Assembly (NCBI GenBank): GCA_028768525.1
Contig: CP054837.1
Location: forward strand, 2,389,001-2,453,000
DNA: 64,000 nt
Direction of reading: 5' to 3'
DNA from: Desulfobacter sp.
Lineage (GTDB): Bacteria; Desulfobacterota; Desulfobacteria; Desulfobacterales; Desulfobacteraceae
Of this stretch, positions 1-9,002 are shown piece after piece. Position numbers and translations under genes: made by a program. The notes below the pieces were generated by a model that saw only the letters and a list, made by a program, of their open reading frames with translations, ran no database searches and had not been told where the DNA came from. How positions within the stretch are numbered: the first letter of the stretch is position 1; each line of letters opens with the position of its first letter.

Positions 1-633
1 GCCCGGGCGGAACAGGCTTTGCAGACCCTTCCCGACCTGCCCGGCCTGTCCACTGCCAAAGGGATCTCCCGCCTGGGCGGCAACCGCAAACTATACCTGG
101 AGCTTCTGGAGAAATTCAGGCGGGATTATTCAGATGCCCGGCGTCAGATTGAGGCGGCCGCGGAAAAGGGAGATCATGAACTGGCCAGGCGGACGGCCCA
201 TTCCATTAAAGGGGTTGCCGGCAATATCGGGGCGTTTGCTCTCCAAAAGGCGGCGGCCGGCCTGGAAACGGCCGCCCGTGATAGAGACCGTGAGGCCTTC
301 AAAAAACGAATTTCAGAATTCGGCACCTGCATGGATACGGCGCTGGCCGCCATGGCCAGAATCGGTACCGATGCAGATGAAAGCCGGGCAGAACGGCAGG
401 GAAACAGCCCCGGCACAGAAGCCGCCCTAAAGGAAATGCTCATGGCCCTCGCCCCCTATGTCAGGAACAGGGAAGCCCGGCCGGCAAAACAGCTGGCAAA
501 ACAAATAGGGGAAAGCGCCTGGCCGGCACCCCATGCAGATGCCGTAAACACCCTTGTGAAACTCTTGTCCGGGTATAGATTCAAAGCGGCCCAGGACATT
601 TTAACCCAACTTACAGACCAATTGAATGAATAG
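1..633 (+). CDS. Hpt-domain protein, C-terminal part (5' end outside window)
   Basis: The reading frame is open to the first base of the window, so this is the end of a longer protein, probably a hybrid sensor kinase or multidomain phosphorelay protein. About 70 codons in, the motif HSIKGVAGN marks a histidine phosphotransfer (Hpt) domain; its His (codon near base 199) would carry phosphate between receiver domains. The tail of about 100 residues after the Hpt helices has no motif I recognise. Two receiver-containing genes follow within 10 bases each, so the three probably form one phosphorelay operon. A TTG at 19 could serve as a start, but the open upstream frame makes truncation by the window edge more likely. 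Confidence 0.75.
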   Translation, partial: ARAEQALQTLPDLPGLSTAKGISRLGGNRKLYLELLEKFRRDYSDARRQIEAAAEKGDHELARRTAHSIKGVAGNIGAFALQKAAAGLETAARDRDREAFKKRISEFGTCMDTALAAMARIGTDADESRAERQGNSPGTEAALKEMLMALAPYVRNREARPAKQLAKQIGESAWPAPHADAVNTLVKLLSGYRFKAAQDILTQLTDQLNE

Positions 634-642
634 GGACCCCCC

Positions 643-1734
643 ATGTCGGATCTGTCAAATATGCGTATACTGGTTGTGGACGATGTGGAATCCAATATTG
701 ATATCCTCATTGAAATGCTGGGGGAAGACTACCGGGTCAGCGTGGCCATGAACGGCCGTTCCGCCCTGGAGGACGTTGCCAGTATGATGCCGGACCTCAT
801 CCTGCTGGATATTATGATGCCGGATATGGACGGATATGAGGTCTGCCGGCGGCTCAAGGCCGATCGGCAGACCCGCGATATCCCGGTGGTTTTCCTCACC
901 TCCCTCTCCGAGGAAAGCGACGAGGCCCGGGGGCTGGCCCTGGGGGCGGTGGATTATATCACCAAGCCATTCAGCAGGGAACTGGTAAAGGCCAGGGTCA
1001 ACAACCACCTGGAACTCAAGCGCCACAGGGACCACCTTGAGGAACTGGTGGCCGAGCGGACCCGGGAACTGATCCTGACCCAGGATGTGACCATCGAAAG
1101 CCTGGGCACCCTGGCAGAATTCAGGGACCCTGAAACCGGCGGCCATATCAAGCGGACCCAGCACTACCTCAGGTGCCTGGCCGGCCGCCTCATGAAGGTG
1201 CCTGAATTTGCAGACCGTTTAGATGATGCCACCATAAATCTCATGATCAAATCCGCTCCCCTCCACGATATCGGCAAGGTGGGGGTGCCGGACCATATCC
1301 TGCTCAAGCCGGCCGAACTCACGGATGAGGAATATGAACAGATCAAAAAACATACGATATACGGCCGGGATGCTGTCATTGCCTCGGAAAAAAAACTGGG
1401 AGATGACTCTTTTTTAAAATGTGCCCGAAGGATGGCCTTTACCCACCATGAAAAATGGGACGGATCAGGCTACCCCCAGGGCCTGGCCGGGGAAGAGATT
1501 CCCCTCGAAGGGCGGCTCATGGCCATTGTGGATGTCTATGACGCCCTGGTCAGCAAACGGGTATACAAGTCCCCCCTGCCCCATTCCAAGGCGGTTGCCA
1601 TGATAATGGAAGGCCGGGGCACCCGGTTCGACCCCCGGATTGTGGATGAATTCAAATCGGTATCCGAAGAATTCAGGCGCACCGCCCTGGAATTTGCGGA
1701 GCATGATGAGGAGCGCCAGACCCTCCTAAAATAG
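643..1734 (+). CDS. Response regulator with HD-GYP domain (c-di-GMP phosphodiesterase)
   Basis: Residues 1-120 form a CheY-like receiver with the acidic pair near 13-14, phospho-acceptor D56 and the conserved Lys in YITKPF near 106. A short helix leads to an HD-GYP domain from about 165: HDIGK (H208, D209) and HHEKWDGSGYP (about 268-278) are the metal-binding and GYP signatures of enzymes that hydrolyse cyclic di-GMP. At 363 residues this is the usual RpfG-like size. It starts 9 bases after the Hpt gene and ends 9 bases before the next receiver gene, suggesting control by the same phosphorelay. The membrane diguanylate cyclase downstream would make the opposite reaction. Confidence 0.9.
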   Translation: MSDLSNMRILVVDDVESNIDILIEMLGEDYRVSVAMNGRSALEDVASMMPDLILLDIMMPDMDGYEVCRRLKADRQTRDIPVVFLTSLSEESDEARGLALGAVDYITKPFSRELVKARVNNHLELKRHRDHLEELVAERTRELILTQDVTIESLGTLAEFRDPETGGHIKRTQHYLRCLAGRLMKVPEFADRLDDATINLMIKSAPLHDIGKVGVPDHILLKPAELTDEEYEQIKKHTIYGRDAVIASEKKLGDDSFLKCARRMAFTHHEKWDGSGYPQGLAGEEIPLEGRLMAIVDVYDALVSKRVYKSPLPHSKAVAMIMEGRGTRFDPRIVDEFKSVSEEFRRTALEFAEHDEERQTLLK

Positions 1735-1743
1735 AGGAAAAAA

Positions 1744-2853
1744 ATGAATGAGAAATCCCCATATGCCATCATGATCGTGGACGACATTGAATCGGAAATC
1801 GATATCCTCATGGCCTGCCTGGGCGACAGCTACCGGGTACGGGTGGCACTGGACGGCCCAAGCGCGCTTGAAGATATAAAAGAAACGCCGCCGGACCTGA
1901 TCCTGTTGGACATCCTCATGCCCGGGATGGACGGCTACGAGGTCTGCCGGTTGCTCAAAGCCGATGAACGGACAAGGGAGATCCCGCTGCTCTTTGTCAC
2001 CAGCCTCACCGAAGCGGAGGAAGAAACCCGGGGATTTGAACTGGGCGGTGTGGATTATATCACCAAACCCTTCAATTTCAGCGTGATCCGCGCACGGGTG
2101 AAAACCCATCTGGAGCTTGCAGAAGCCCGGAAAGGGCTTAAACGGCAGAATGCCATTCTAAAAGAAAACATCATGCTCAGGGAACAGGTGGAACATGTGA
2201 CCCGCCATGATTTGAAAAACCCCCTCCAGGTCGTCATGGGTACGGCGGACATGCTCCTTTTCAGCCTGGACATGGGTACTGCCAGGGGTGAAATGACGGA
2301 AATGATCGAAAACCAGCTAAAAGCCTGCGATACCATGCTGAACATGATCAACCGCTCCATGAACCTCTATAAAATGGAAAACAATTCCTATGATCTGGTG
2401 ACCCGTCCCACGGATATCATCCCGGTACTGGACCGGATATTCATAGGGGTAAACGACCTGGCGGCCCGAAAATCCCTGGCCATTAACCTGCGGATCAACA
2501 ACAGGGGCCGCCTGCCCGGAGACCGTTTTGAACTGACCTGTGAGGAATTGCTCTTCTACTCCATGATGAGCAACCTGGTGCATAACGCCATGTCCGCCTC
2601 ACCTGAAAATGAAATCGTCACCATCACCCTTGAAAGCAGGCCGGCTACGGTTATCACCGTTGAAAACAGGGGCGTGGTCCCCCCCCCTGTCCGGGATCGG
2701 TTTTTTGAAAAATTCGTCACTTCCGACAAGGAAAAAGGCACGGGGCTGGGCACCTATTCTGCCAAAATGATCGCAGAGATCCATGACGCCCAAATTGATA
2801 TGGAAACCTCGGACGCCATGAATCTCACCATGATCACCATTAAATGGCCTTAG
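1744..2853 (+). CDS. Soluble receiver-histidine kinase (Rec-HisKA-like-HATPase)
   Basis: An N-terminal receiver (D56 as acceptor, ITKPF with the conserved Lys) is followed by a coiled segment and a dimerisation helix with RHDLKNPLQ, whose H155 is the likely autophosphorylation site. The C-terminal ATPase domain has an N-box (NLVHNAMS) and a GTGLGTYSAK G-box. No membrane segment is visible, so it acts in the cytoplasm and is likely switched by phosphate from the Hpt protein or another kinase. The receiver-first order is less common than the usual hybrid order. The TAG stop is followed by about 300 bases before the next start I accept. Confidence 0.88.
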   Translation: MNEKSPYAIMIVDDIESEIDILMACLGDSYRVRVALDGPSALEDIKETPPDLILLDILMPGMDGYEVCRLLKADERTREIPLLFVTSLTEAEEETRGFELGGVDYITKPFNFSVIRARVKTHLELAEARKGLKRQNAILKENIMLREQVEHVTRHDLKNPLQVVMGTADMLLFSLDMGTARGEMTEMIENQLKACDTMLNMINRSMNLYKMENNSYDLVTRPTDIIPVLDRIFIGVNDLAARKSLAINLRINNRGRLPGDRFELTCEELLFYSMMSNLVHNAMSASPENEIVTITLESRPATVITVENRGVVPPPVRDRFFEKFVTSDKEKGTGLGTYSAKMIAEIHDAQIDMETSDAMNLTMITIKWP

Positions 2854-3162
2854 CGCGGCCAATGCCTTCAAAGCGACGGAGCAAAGGCCGGTTTTCATTC
2901 ATTTTCCCAAAGGGTTTTACTGATGCGATTTTTTCCCATCGGGTTGAAAACCACATCCCCCCTATGTATACTGATTTCTGCCGATTCCCAGGCCACGATT
3001 GTTAAGTGCCCCATGCACCGGAACAGGTATAAATATAGAGGCATGCCATGCAAGAACAACCCATCTTCCCCGAAGGAATGCAGGCCGGCGCACGACTCAT
3101 CCCTTCAGCCGTCAAAGGCCCAAGGTAAAATATTGATCCGGACAAAAAAAGGCATATATCAA

Positions 3163-4881
3163 ATGGCGGCGCTGGTCTGGCTCCTGGTATTTTCATCAGG
3201 AAGGGCCTTTGGCATGCCCCCCCTTTATCTCGGGGATAACACCCCGGCCTATGAACTGGCCCCCCTGGTGGAAATCCTTGAGGATCCCGGTGACACCCTG
3301 ACCCTAGAAGATATCAGAAAAAACAGCCATCTGCCCTTCCAGCCCAATCCCAACAATGTGATCTCCATCGGCAGATCACGGTCCGCCTTCTGGTTCAGGT
3401 TCAACCTCGTCCCAGCCGGCTCTCCCGGGGAAAAATGGTTGTTAAAAGTGGGAAAGCAGGGCATCGGCGCCCTGGACCTTTTTGTTCCCCTGGCCTCGCC
3501 AGACGGCGGAATCCGATATGAAAAAATCCAATTCGGCACCTGGCGCCCTCCCCCGGAAAACCAGATCCCTTCCAGAATGTCGGTGGTGGCCCTGCCGCCC
3601 CAATGGCACGGGCCGTCCTATTTTTACCTCAAAGTAAAAAGCGACATGTCCATCAACTTTCCGCTGAGGATCATGTCTGCCGAGGGATACATTAATGGGA
3701 TTATACCCGACCTTTATGGCTTCGGCATATTGTTCGGCATTCTTCTGGGAATGATATTGTACAATCTGTCAATTTATCTTTTTCTCAGGGATACGACCTA
3801 TCTGCTTTATGTCCTTTATATTTCCAGCATGTTCTGCTACCTCACCATGCTTTACGGCCATTTCGAAATGGTGTTTGATCCCGACCCGGATCAGATGCGG
3901 ATACTTTTTTTTGCCGCCTCGGGCATCACCTGGTTTTTCGCCGGGGCATTCAGCCGCCTCTTTTTAAATACCAAAACCCATGCCCCTGTATTTGACAAAA
4001 TCATCCTTGTCATGGTCGGCAGCAGCCTCCTGGCTGCCCTGTCGGCATTTGCGGGCTTCACCTATATTGCCCACAGATTGAACGCCCTGCTGGGAATGGT
4101 ATGCCCGCCCATGGCCATTTTAGCCGCGTTACGGGTGTGGCAGAAAAAATTCGCCCCTGCCAAATATTTCCTTGCCGCCTGGTCCGTCCTTGTCACCGGC
4201 ATCGTACTCTACTCCATGGGGGGCATCCTCATCCCCAGGACCCCTGTCACCGTTTATACCTTTGCCGCCGGCGCCGGGGTGGAGGCCATCCTGTTATCCC
4301 TGGCCCTGGCAGACCGGATACGGCTCCTCCAGAATGAAAAAAAAGACCTGGAAAAAAGACAAGAGCGGTTCCGGCATGAGGCCATCACCGACGGCATGAC
4401 CGGCCTGTATAACCGCCGGTTTCTCATGGAAACCCTGGACAGGGATATCCGCCTGGCCCGGGACAGCCGGGCGCCACTGTCCCTGATCATGCTGGATGTG
4501 GATAATTTCAAGCATTTCAACGACACCTACGGCCATCCCGAAGGAGACAAGGTGCTCACGGCCCTGGCCGATGTGATGTTCAGGCATGTCAGAAAAAAGG
4601 ACTGCCCCTGCCGGTACGGAGGGGAGGAATTTGCCGTGGTCCTGCCATTTACCGGGGAAACGGATGCCCGGGGTGTTGCCGAACGGATCAGAACCGCCTT
4701 TTCCTGCATTGTCTTCAAGCCTGGAGGGGCAAATGTCAATGCCACGGTAAGCATCGGACTGGCACAGCTGGATAAGACCGAGAATGCCCAGGCACTGATC
4801 CGCCGGGCGGACACCGCCCTTTACCGGGCCAAGCACCAGGGAAAAAACAGGGTGGTAACGCTGCCGGGTCTTGAGTCATGA
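3163..4881 (+). CDS. Membrane diguanylate cyclase, 7TMR-DISM plus GGDEF
   Basis: The protein begins with a signal peptide-like stretch (MAALVWLLVFSSG), then a roughly 150-residue extracytoplasmic beta-rich domain of the 7TMR-DISMED2 kind, seven hydrophobic helices (about 180-400), a short coiled coil and a GGDEF domain. GGEEF lies at 486-490 with RKKD five residues before it, so both the active site and the product-inhibition I-site are intact. It would make cyclic di-GMP in response to a periplasmic ligand, possibly a carbohydrate. The frame is open back to 2923, but the residues before 3163 look unlike a coding start; 3163 puts the signal peptide at the N-terminus, although its ribosome site is weak. 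Confidence 0.85.
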   Translation: MAALVWLLVFSSGRAFGMPPLYLGDNTPAYELAPLVEILEDPGDTLTLEDIRKNSHLPFQPNPNNVISIGRSRSAFWFRFNLVPAGSPGEKWLLKVGKQGIGALDLFVPLASPDGGIRYEKIQFGTWRPPPENQIPSRMSVVALPPQWHGPSYFYLKVKSDMSINFPLRIMSAEGYINGIIPDLYGFGILFGILLGMILYNLSIYLFLRDTTYLLYVLYISSMFCYLTMLYGHFEMVFDPDPDQMRILFFAASGITWFFAGAFSRLFLNTKTHAPVFDKIILVMVGSSLLAALSAFAGFTYIAHRLNALLGMVCPPMAILAALRVWQKKFAPAKYFLAAWSVLVTGIVLYSMGGILIPRTPVTVYTFAAGAGVEAILLSLALADRIRLLQNEKKDLEKRQERFRHEAITDGMTGLYNRRFLMETLDRDIRLARDSRAPLSLIMLDVDNFKHFNDTYGHPEGDKVLTALADVMFRHVRKKDCPCRYGGEEFAVVLPFTGETDARGVAERIRTAFSCIVFKPGGANVNATVSIGLAQLDKTENAQALIRRADTALYRAKHQGKNRVVTLPGLES

Positions 4882-4922
4882 TCTTATTCACCCCAAGGTT
4901 TGGCATCTGATTCCGGTTCAGT

Positions 4923-4952
4923 TTGACATTCTCCCGGGGAACATGGTATTTT
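4923..4952 (+). promoter_or_regulatory. Putative sigma70 promoter of thiamine operon
   Basis: TTGACA at 4923-4928 is an exact -35 element; TATTTT at 4947-4952 with an 18-base spacer is a weaker -10. Transcription would begin just before the TPP aptamer, as expected for a riboswitch leader. Confidence 0.5.
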
Positions 4953-4974
4953 CTCCGGCAAATACAGCATCAAT

Positions 4975-5078
4975 GGAAGGCTGGGGGAGCCGAAGGCATT
5001 CGGCTGAGAGGAGACAGAGATTCCCTGTTTCGACCCCTGGAACCTGATCCGGGTTATACCGGCGAAGGAAAGCCCTTT
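4975..5078 (+). promoter_or_regulatory. TPP riboswitch (THI element)
   Basis: The conserved THI-box segments are present in order: GGGGAGCC at the 5' side, CGGCTGAGAGG, then ACCCCTGGAACCTGATC, GGGTTATACC and GGCGAAGGAAAG. These match the aptamer that binds thiamine pyrophosphate. P1 can form between the AAGGCT side near 4977 and AGCCCTT near 5071. It sits directly upstream of six thiamine transport and salvage genes, which it should turn down when TPP is plentiful. TGGGGGAG (4982-4989) is also exactly complementary to CTCCCCCA (5082-5089), which gives a possible switching helix. Confidence 0.95.
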
Positions 5079-5140
5079 CCCCTCCCCCAACCCGCCATTA
5101 GAAGCTTAACGCAAAAAAATCGACATCGGAAAAAGCGGCT

Positions 5141-5887
5141 ATGCTTGAGATTCGCGGTGCGGCAAAAGCCTTTGGCCAACACATTGTATTCTCGGATTTC
5201 GATCTGAAAATCGAGCCGGGCCGGTTTACGGTCCTGGTAGGGCCGTCGGGATGCGGGAAATCCACGCTGCTTGACGGGCTCACCGGGGTGACGGCACTGA
5301 ACCGGGGTAAGATATCCTGGAAGGGGAACCCCCTGGCCAATCTCCGTGACCATGCCGCATACATGCAGCAAAAAGATCTCCTGCTGCCCTGGCTGACCCT
5401 GATGGAAAACAGCCTGCTGCCGGTACGGACCGGTAAATCCAAAAGAAATGACGGCCGGGAAGAGGCGGCAACCCTCTTTGAAAAACTGGGGTTGAAGGGC
5501 TTTGGGGGACACTACCCGGACCAGGTATCCGGGGGCATGCGCCAGCGCTGTGCCCTGGTGCGGACCCTGATGTTTGACCGTGAGCTGATCCTTTTGGACG
5601 AACCCCTCTCCGCCCTGGACGCCATCACCCGCCGGGAGCTTCAAAAGCTGCTGCTCATGCTGCAGTCGGAATTCAATAAGACCATTCTCATGATCACCCA
5701 CGATATTGAAGAGGCCCTTCTGCTGGGTGACGAGATCCTTCTGCTGGGACACCGGCCCATGGCCGTGGCCGACAGGTTCACCCCCGGGCAGGCCAAGCCC
5801 AGGGATTTCAAGCACCCTGAACTTTTGAACATCAAGGCCCGTGTGCTGGACCGCCTCCAGGGGGATATCCGCCGTGAAGCGGTCTAA
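5141..5887 (+). CDS. ABC transporter ATPase, thiamine precursor uptake (ThiZ-like)
   Basis: A 248-residue ATPase of the nitrate/taurine/HMP class. Walker A is GPSGCGKST (about 34-42), the signature is VSGGMRQR, and Walker B is LILLDEPLSALD, followed by the switch His in MITHD. It energises uptake through the permease encoded next. As the first gene after the TPP riboswitch, with thiM, thiE and thiD downstream, its substrate is most likely a pyrimidine precursor of thiamine (HMP or a formylamino derivative). The substrate is inferred from context, not read from the ATPase itself. Confidence 0.9.
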   Translation: MLEIRGAAKAFGQHIVFSDFDLKIEPGRFTVLVGPSGCGKSTLLDGLTGVTALNRGKISWKGNPLANLRDHAAYMQQKDLLLPWLTLMENSLLPVRTGKSKRNDGREEAATLFEKLGLKGFGGHYPDQVSGGMRQRCALVRTLMFDRELILLDEPLSALDAITRRELQKLLLMLQSEFNKTILMITHDIEEALLLGDEILLLGHRPMAVADRFTPGQAKPRDFKHPELLNIKARVLDRLQGDIRREAV

Positions 5888-6614
5888 TCTGCTGGGCCTG
5901 GTTTTAGTCCTGGGACTTCTGGGACTCTGGGAAACCGGCGTCCGCCTCATGGATGTGCCGGTATTCATCCTGCCCCTGCCCTCCCAGATTTTAAAAATCG
6001 CCCTGTCAAAGGCGGGCCTGATCGCCCCCCATGCCCTCACCACCCTGGCGGAGATCCTTTTGGGCATCGGCCTGGCCCTTGTTACGGCTGTTCCCCTGGC
6101 CATTCTCATGTTCGCCCACCCCGGCCTGGAGCGCGGTCTGGCCCCGTTTCTGGTGGCCTCCCAGGCCGTACCGGTGTTCGCCCTGGCCCCCCTGCTGGTG
6201 GTCTGGCTGGGCTACGGCATGGCCTCCAAGGTCTTTATGGCCTGGATCATCATCTTCTTTCCCATCTGCATCAGCCTGCTCTCGGGCCTGAAAAGCTGCG
6301 ATCCCGAATACCGGGTGCTTTTCAGCCTCATGGGCGCCACCTTCATCCAGAAACTGCGCCTGCTGTACTGGCCCTGGGCCCTGCCCCAGTTTTTCGCAGG
6401 ACTGAAGGTCGGCGTGACCGTGGCCACCATCGGGGCCGTGATCGGAGAATGGGTGGGGGCCCAGCAGGGCCTGGGGTATCTCATGATCCAGTCCAACGCC
6501 CGGCTCCAGACCGGCCTTGTTTTTGCCGCCATCCTCTGGCTGACCCTGATGGGGCTGGGCCTCTGGACTCTGGTGGGTATCATCGAAAAAAAAATTGTTA
6601 AATGGAAAGGATAA
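5874..6614 (+). CDS. ABC transporter permease, thiamine precursor uptake (ThiX-like)
   Basis: About six hydrophobic helices and the cytoplasmic EAA-type loop of BPD_transp_1 permeases are visible (246 residues). I chose the GTG at 5874, which overlaps the ATPase gene by 14 bases and has GGGGG upstream; an earlier GTG at 5841 would add 11 unlikely residues. It forms the membrane channel for the ThiZ-like ATPase and the ThiY-like binding protein. The overlapping arrangement implies translational coupling. Confidence 0.88.
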   Translation: MKRSNLLGLVLVLGLLGLWETGVRLMDVPVFILPLPSQILKIALSKAGLIAPHALTTLAEILLGIGLALVTAVPLAILMFAHPGLERGLAPFLVASQAVPVFALAPLLVVWLGYGMASKVFMAWIIIFFPICISLLSGLKSCDPEYRVLFSLMGATFIQKLRLLYWPWALPQFFAGLKVGVTVATIGAVIGEWVGAQQGLGYLMIQSNARLQTGLVFAAILWLTLMGLGLWTLVGIIEKKIVKWKG

Positions 6615-6618
6615 ATTT

Positions 6619-7557
6619 ATGAAAAAACGTCTGATTTTACTGCTTATGGCGATCATCTTCCTCATACCCGGGCACGGTATGGCCGGGGAAAAACTGACCC
6701 TCATGCTGGACTGGTTTCCCAACGTGGACCATCTGCCCATCTACCTGGCCCGGGAAAAGGGATTTTTTGCCGACCAGGGTATTGAGGTTGAGATCATCAC
6801 CCCGTCGGAAACCTCCGACGCCCTGAAACTGGCGGCCTCGGGCAATGTGGATCTGGCCGTTTCCTACCAGCCCCAGACCATCATCGCGGCGGGCCAGGGA
6901 CTTGAAATCAAGGCCGTGGCTCCGCTGGTGGTCCATCCCCTGACCACCCTGCTGTACATCGATGAATCCATCAAAACCCCTAAGGACCTGTCGGGCAAAA
7001 AAATCGGATATACCGTTCCCGGACTCATGGATGTCCTGCTCAAGGCCTTTTCGGACATCAACGGCCTGGAGGACTACACCCCGGTGAATGTGGGATTCAC
7101 CATCCTGCCCGCCCTGGCATCCAAAAAAGTGGATGCGGTCATGGGGCCCTTCAAGACCTACGAAACCGTGGGCATGAAAAGACACGGGGTGAAGGCCCGG
7201 TTCTTTGAGCTGGAAAAATACGGCATGCCCGACTATGAAGAACTCATATTCGTGGCCGGTGCCAAGACCCTTGACACCAAGCCGGCCGCCGTTCACGCTT
7301 TTGTCAAAGCCATCCACAGGGCCATGGTTCAACTGGAAAAACATCCGGAACAATCATTGGAGACCTATCTTGGCGCTGTGCCCGAGGCGGACAGGGAAAT
7401 TGAAACCCAGGCCTTTGCCCTGACCGCACCCTATTTTGCTGCCCCCGGCGCCGCCCATGACCCGGAACGCTGGCAGTCCTTTGCCGACTTTGCCCTTGAA
7501 TACGGATTAATCAACAATAAAGTGGATGGGGCCGCCCTCATCCACAGATGGAAATAG
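6619..7557 (+). CDS. ABC transporter substrate-binding protein, NMT1/THI5 family (ThiY-like)
   Basis: The start at 6619 follows GGAAAGG by eight bases and gives a clear signal peptide (KKRLILLLMAIIF, cleavage after GHGMA). The mature protein opens with LTLMLDWFPN and continues with PIYLAREKGFF, the hallmark of NMT1/THI5-type binding proteins. The Cys-rich motif of yeast Thi5 HMP synthase is absent, so this is a transporter subunit, not a synthase. It would capture a pyrimidine thiamine precursor in the periplasm. About 312 residues, normal for the family. Confidence 0.88.
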   Translation: MKKRLILLLMAIIFLIPGHGMAGEKLTLMLDWFPNVDHLPIYLAREKGFFADQGIEVEIITPSETSDALKLAASGNVDLAVSYQPQTIIAAGQGLEIKAVAPLVVHPLTTLLYIDESIKTPKDLSGKKIGYTVPGLMDVLLKAFSDINGLEDYTPVNVGFTILPALASKKVDAVMGPFKTYETVGMKRHGVKARFFELEKYGMPDYEELIFVAGAKTLDTKPAAVHAFVKAIHRAMVQLEKHPEQSLETYLGAVPEADREIETQAFALTAPYFAAPGAAHDPERWQSFADFALEYGLINNKVDGAALIHRWK

Positions 7558-7567
7558 GAGTCCCGCC

Positions 7568-8362
7568 ATGCGAATCAATGCCGCAGAAATCTGCCAGGAC
7601 CTGGATGCCGTCCGGCAGAACAGCCCACTGGTACACAATATCACCAACTTCGTGGTCATGAACAATACGGCCAATGCCCTCCTGGCCCTGGGGGCGTCCC
7701 CGGTCATGGCCCATGCCGAAGAAGAGGTGGCAGACATGGTCAGTCTCGCCTCGGCCCTGGTCATCAACATCGGCACCCTGAGCCCCAAGTGGATCGACGC
7801 CATGTTCAAGGCGGCCAGGGCCGCAAAGCAAAAAGGGATTCCCATTGTCCTGGATCCGGTGGGCGTCGGCGCCACCCCCTTCAGAACCGCCACGGCACGG
7901 AATCTTGTCCAGGAGGCCGCTCCCGAAATCATCCGGGGGAACGGCTCCGAGATCATGGCCCTCAGCCAGGCCGGCATCAGCACCAAGGGGGTGGATTCCA
8001 CCTCGGCATCCAACCAGGCCCTTGAATCGGCCCGGCACCTGAATAGGGAATTCAACGCCGTTGTCTGCATCACCGGCGAGGTGGATTTTATCCTGAACGG
8101 TTCAGCAACCATTGAGGTGAAAAACGGCCATGAAATGATGCCCCGGGTCACCGGGCTGGGCTGTACGGCCACGGCGGTCTGCGGGGCGTTTGCCGACGTG
8201 AATAAAAACTTTGAAAAGGCTGCGGCCCATGCCATGGCCGTCATGGGCATTGCCGGGGAAATGGCCGCAGAAAAGGCGGACGGCCCGGGGACCCTGCAGC
8301 TCCACTTCATCGACGCCCTTTACCGGATATGCGAACAGGATATCCGGGACCGGTTAAGGTAA
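7568..8362 (+). CDS. thiM: Hydroxyethylthiazole kinase
   Basis: Phosphorylates the thiazole alcohol THZ for thiamine salvage. Family markers are VHNITNFVVMNNTAN near the N-terminus, the IVLDPVGVGA stretch, RGNGSEI, and the C-terminal VTGLGCTATA anion-hole and catalytic loop. The ATG at 7568 has AGGAG seven bases upstream and starts only 10 bases after the binding-protein stop; an overlapping earlier start would add a non-conserved tail. At 264 residues it has the family's usual length. It supplies THZ-P to ThiE, encoded next. Confidence 0.95.
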   Translation: MRINAAEICQDLDAVRQNSPLVHNITNFVVMNNTANALLALGASPVMAHAEEEVADMVSLASALVINIGTLSPKWIDAMFKAARAAKQKGIPIVLDPVGVGATPFRTATARNLVQEAAPEIIRGNGSEIMALSQAGISTKGVDSTSASNQALESARHLNREFNAVVCITGEVDFILNGSATIEVKNGHEMMPRVTGLGCTATAVCGAFADVNKNFEKAAAHAMAVMGIAGEMAAEKADGPGTLQLHFIDALYRICEQDIRDRLR

Positions 8363-8375
8363 AGGGAGAGGCGCC

Positions 8376-9002
8376 ATGGAAGGAATCTACCTGGTCACCG
8401 GGGACTGCCCCCACCACGACCTGAACACCGTGGTGGCCCGGGCGGTCCGGGCCGGGGTCTGCTGCGTCCAGCTCAGGGAAAAAACAGCGGATACCAGGGC
8501 CTTCCTGGAGCGGGCCCTGGCATTGAAAGCCCTGCTTTCGGGCACCGGCATCCCCCTGGTCATCAACGACAGGATTGATATCGCCCTGGCCGCCGGGGCC
8601 GACGGGGTCCACATCGGCCAGAGCGACATGCCCTATGAAAAGGCCAGGGCACTTTTGGGGAATGACAGCATCATCGGGCTTTCCGTGGAGACCTGGGAAG
8701 ATGTGGAGGCCGCCCAGAATCTTGACCTGGCCTATATCGGCGTCAGTCCGGTGTTTGCCACCCCCACCAAAACCGACACCAAATCACCCTGGGGGCTTTC
8801 GGGACTTGCCCGGATCAGGACCTTTTCCCGCCACCCCCTGGTGGCCATCGGCGGACTGAACCCGGGGAATACCGGTGAAGTCGTCCGGGCCGGGGCCCAT
8901 TCCATTGCCGTGGTATCGGCCATCTGTGCGGCCGAAGACCCCTTTGAAGCCGCCCGGGACCTGAACAATGAATTCAATACAGCCATTGAGGAGACAAGAT
9001 AA
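8376..9002 (+). CDS. thiE: Thiamine phosphate synthase
   Basis: Joins HMP-PP and THZ-P to give thiamine phosphate. The TIM-barrel landmarks are CCVQLREK (pyrophosphate-binding), LVINDRIDIALAAGADGVHIGQSD in segments, IGLSVET, and YIGVSPVFATPTK with the substrate-binding loop, then VAIGGLNPGN. All expected catalytic residues appear present in a 208-residue protein. It lies 13 bases after thiM and shares the TAATG junction with thiD. Confidence 0.95.
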   Translation: MEGIYLVTGDCPHHDLNTVVARAVRAGVCCVQLREKTADTRAFLERALALKALLSGTGIPLVINDRIDIALAAGADGVHIGQSDMPYEKARALLGNDSIIGLSVETWEDVEAAQNLDLAYIGVSPVFATPTKTDTKSPWGLSGLARIRTFSRHPLVAIGGLNPGNTGEVVRAGAHSIAVVSAICAAEDPFEAARDLNNEFNTAIEETR

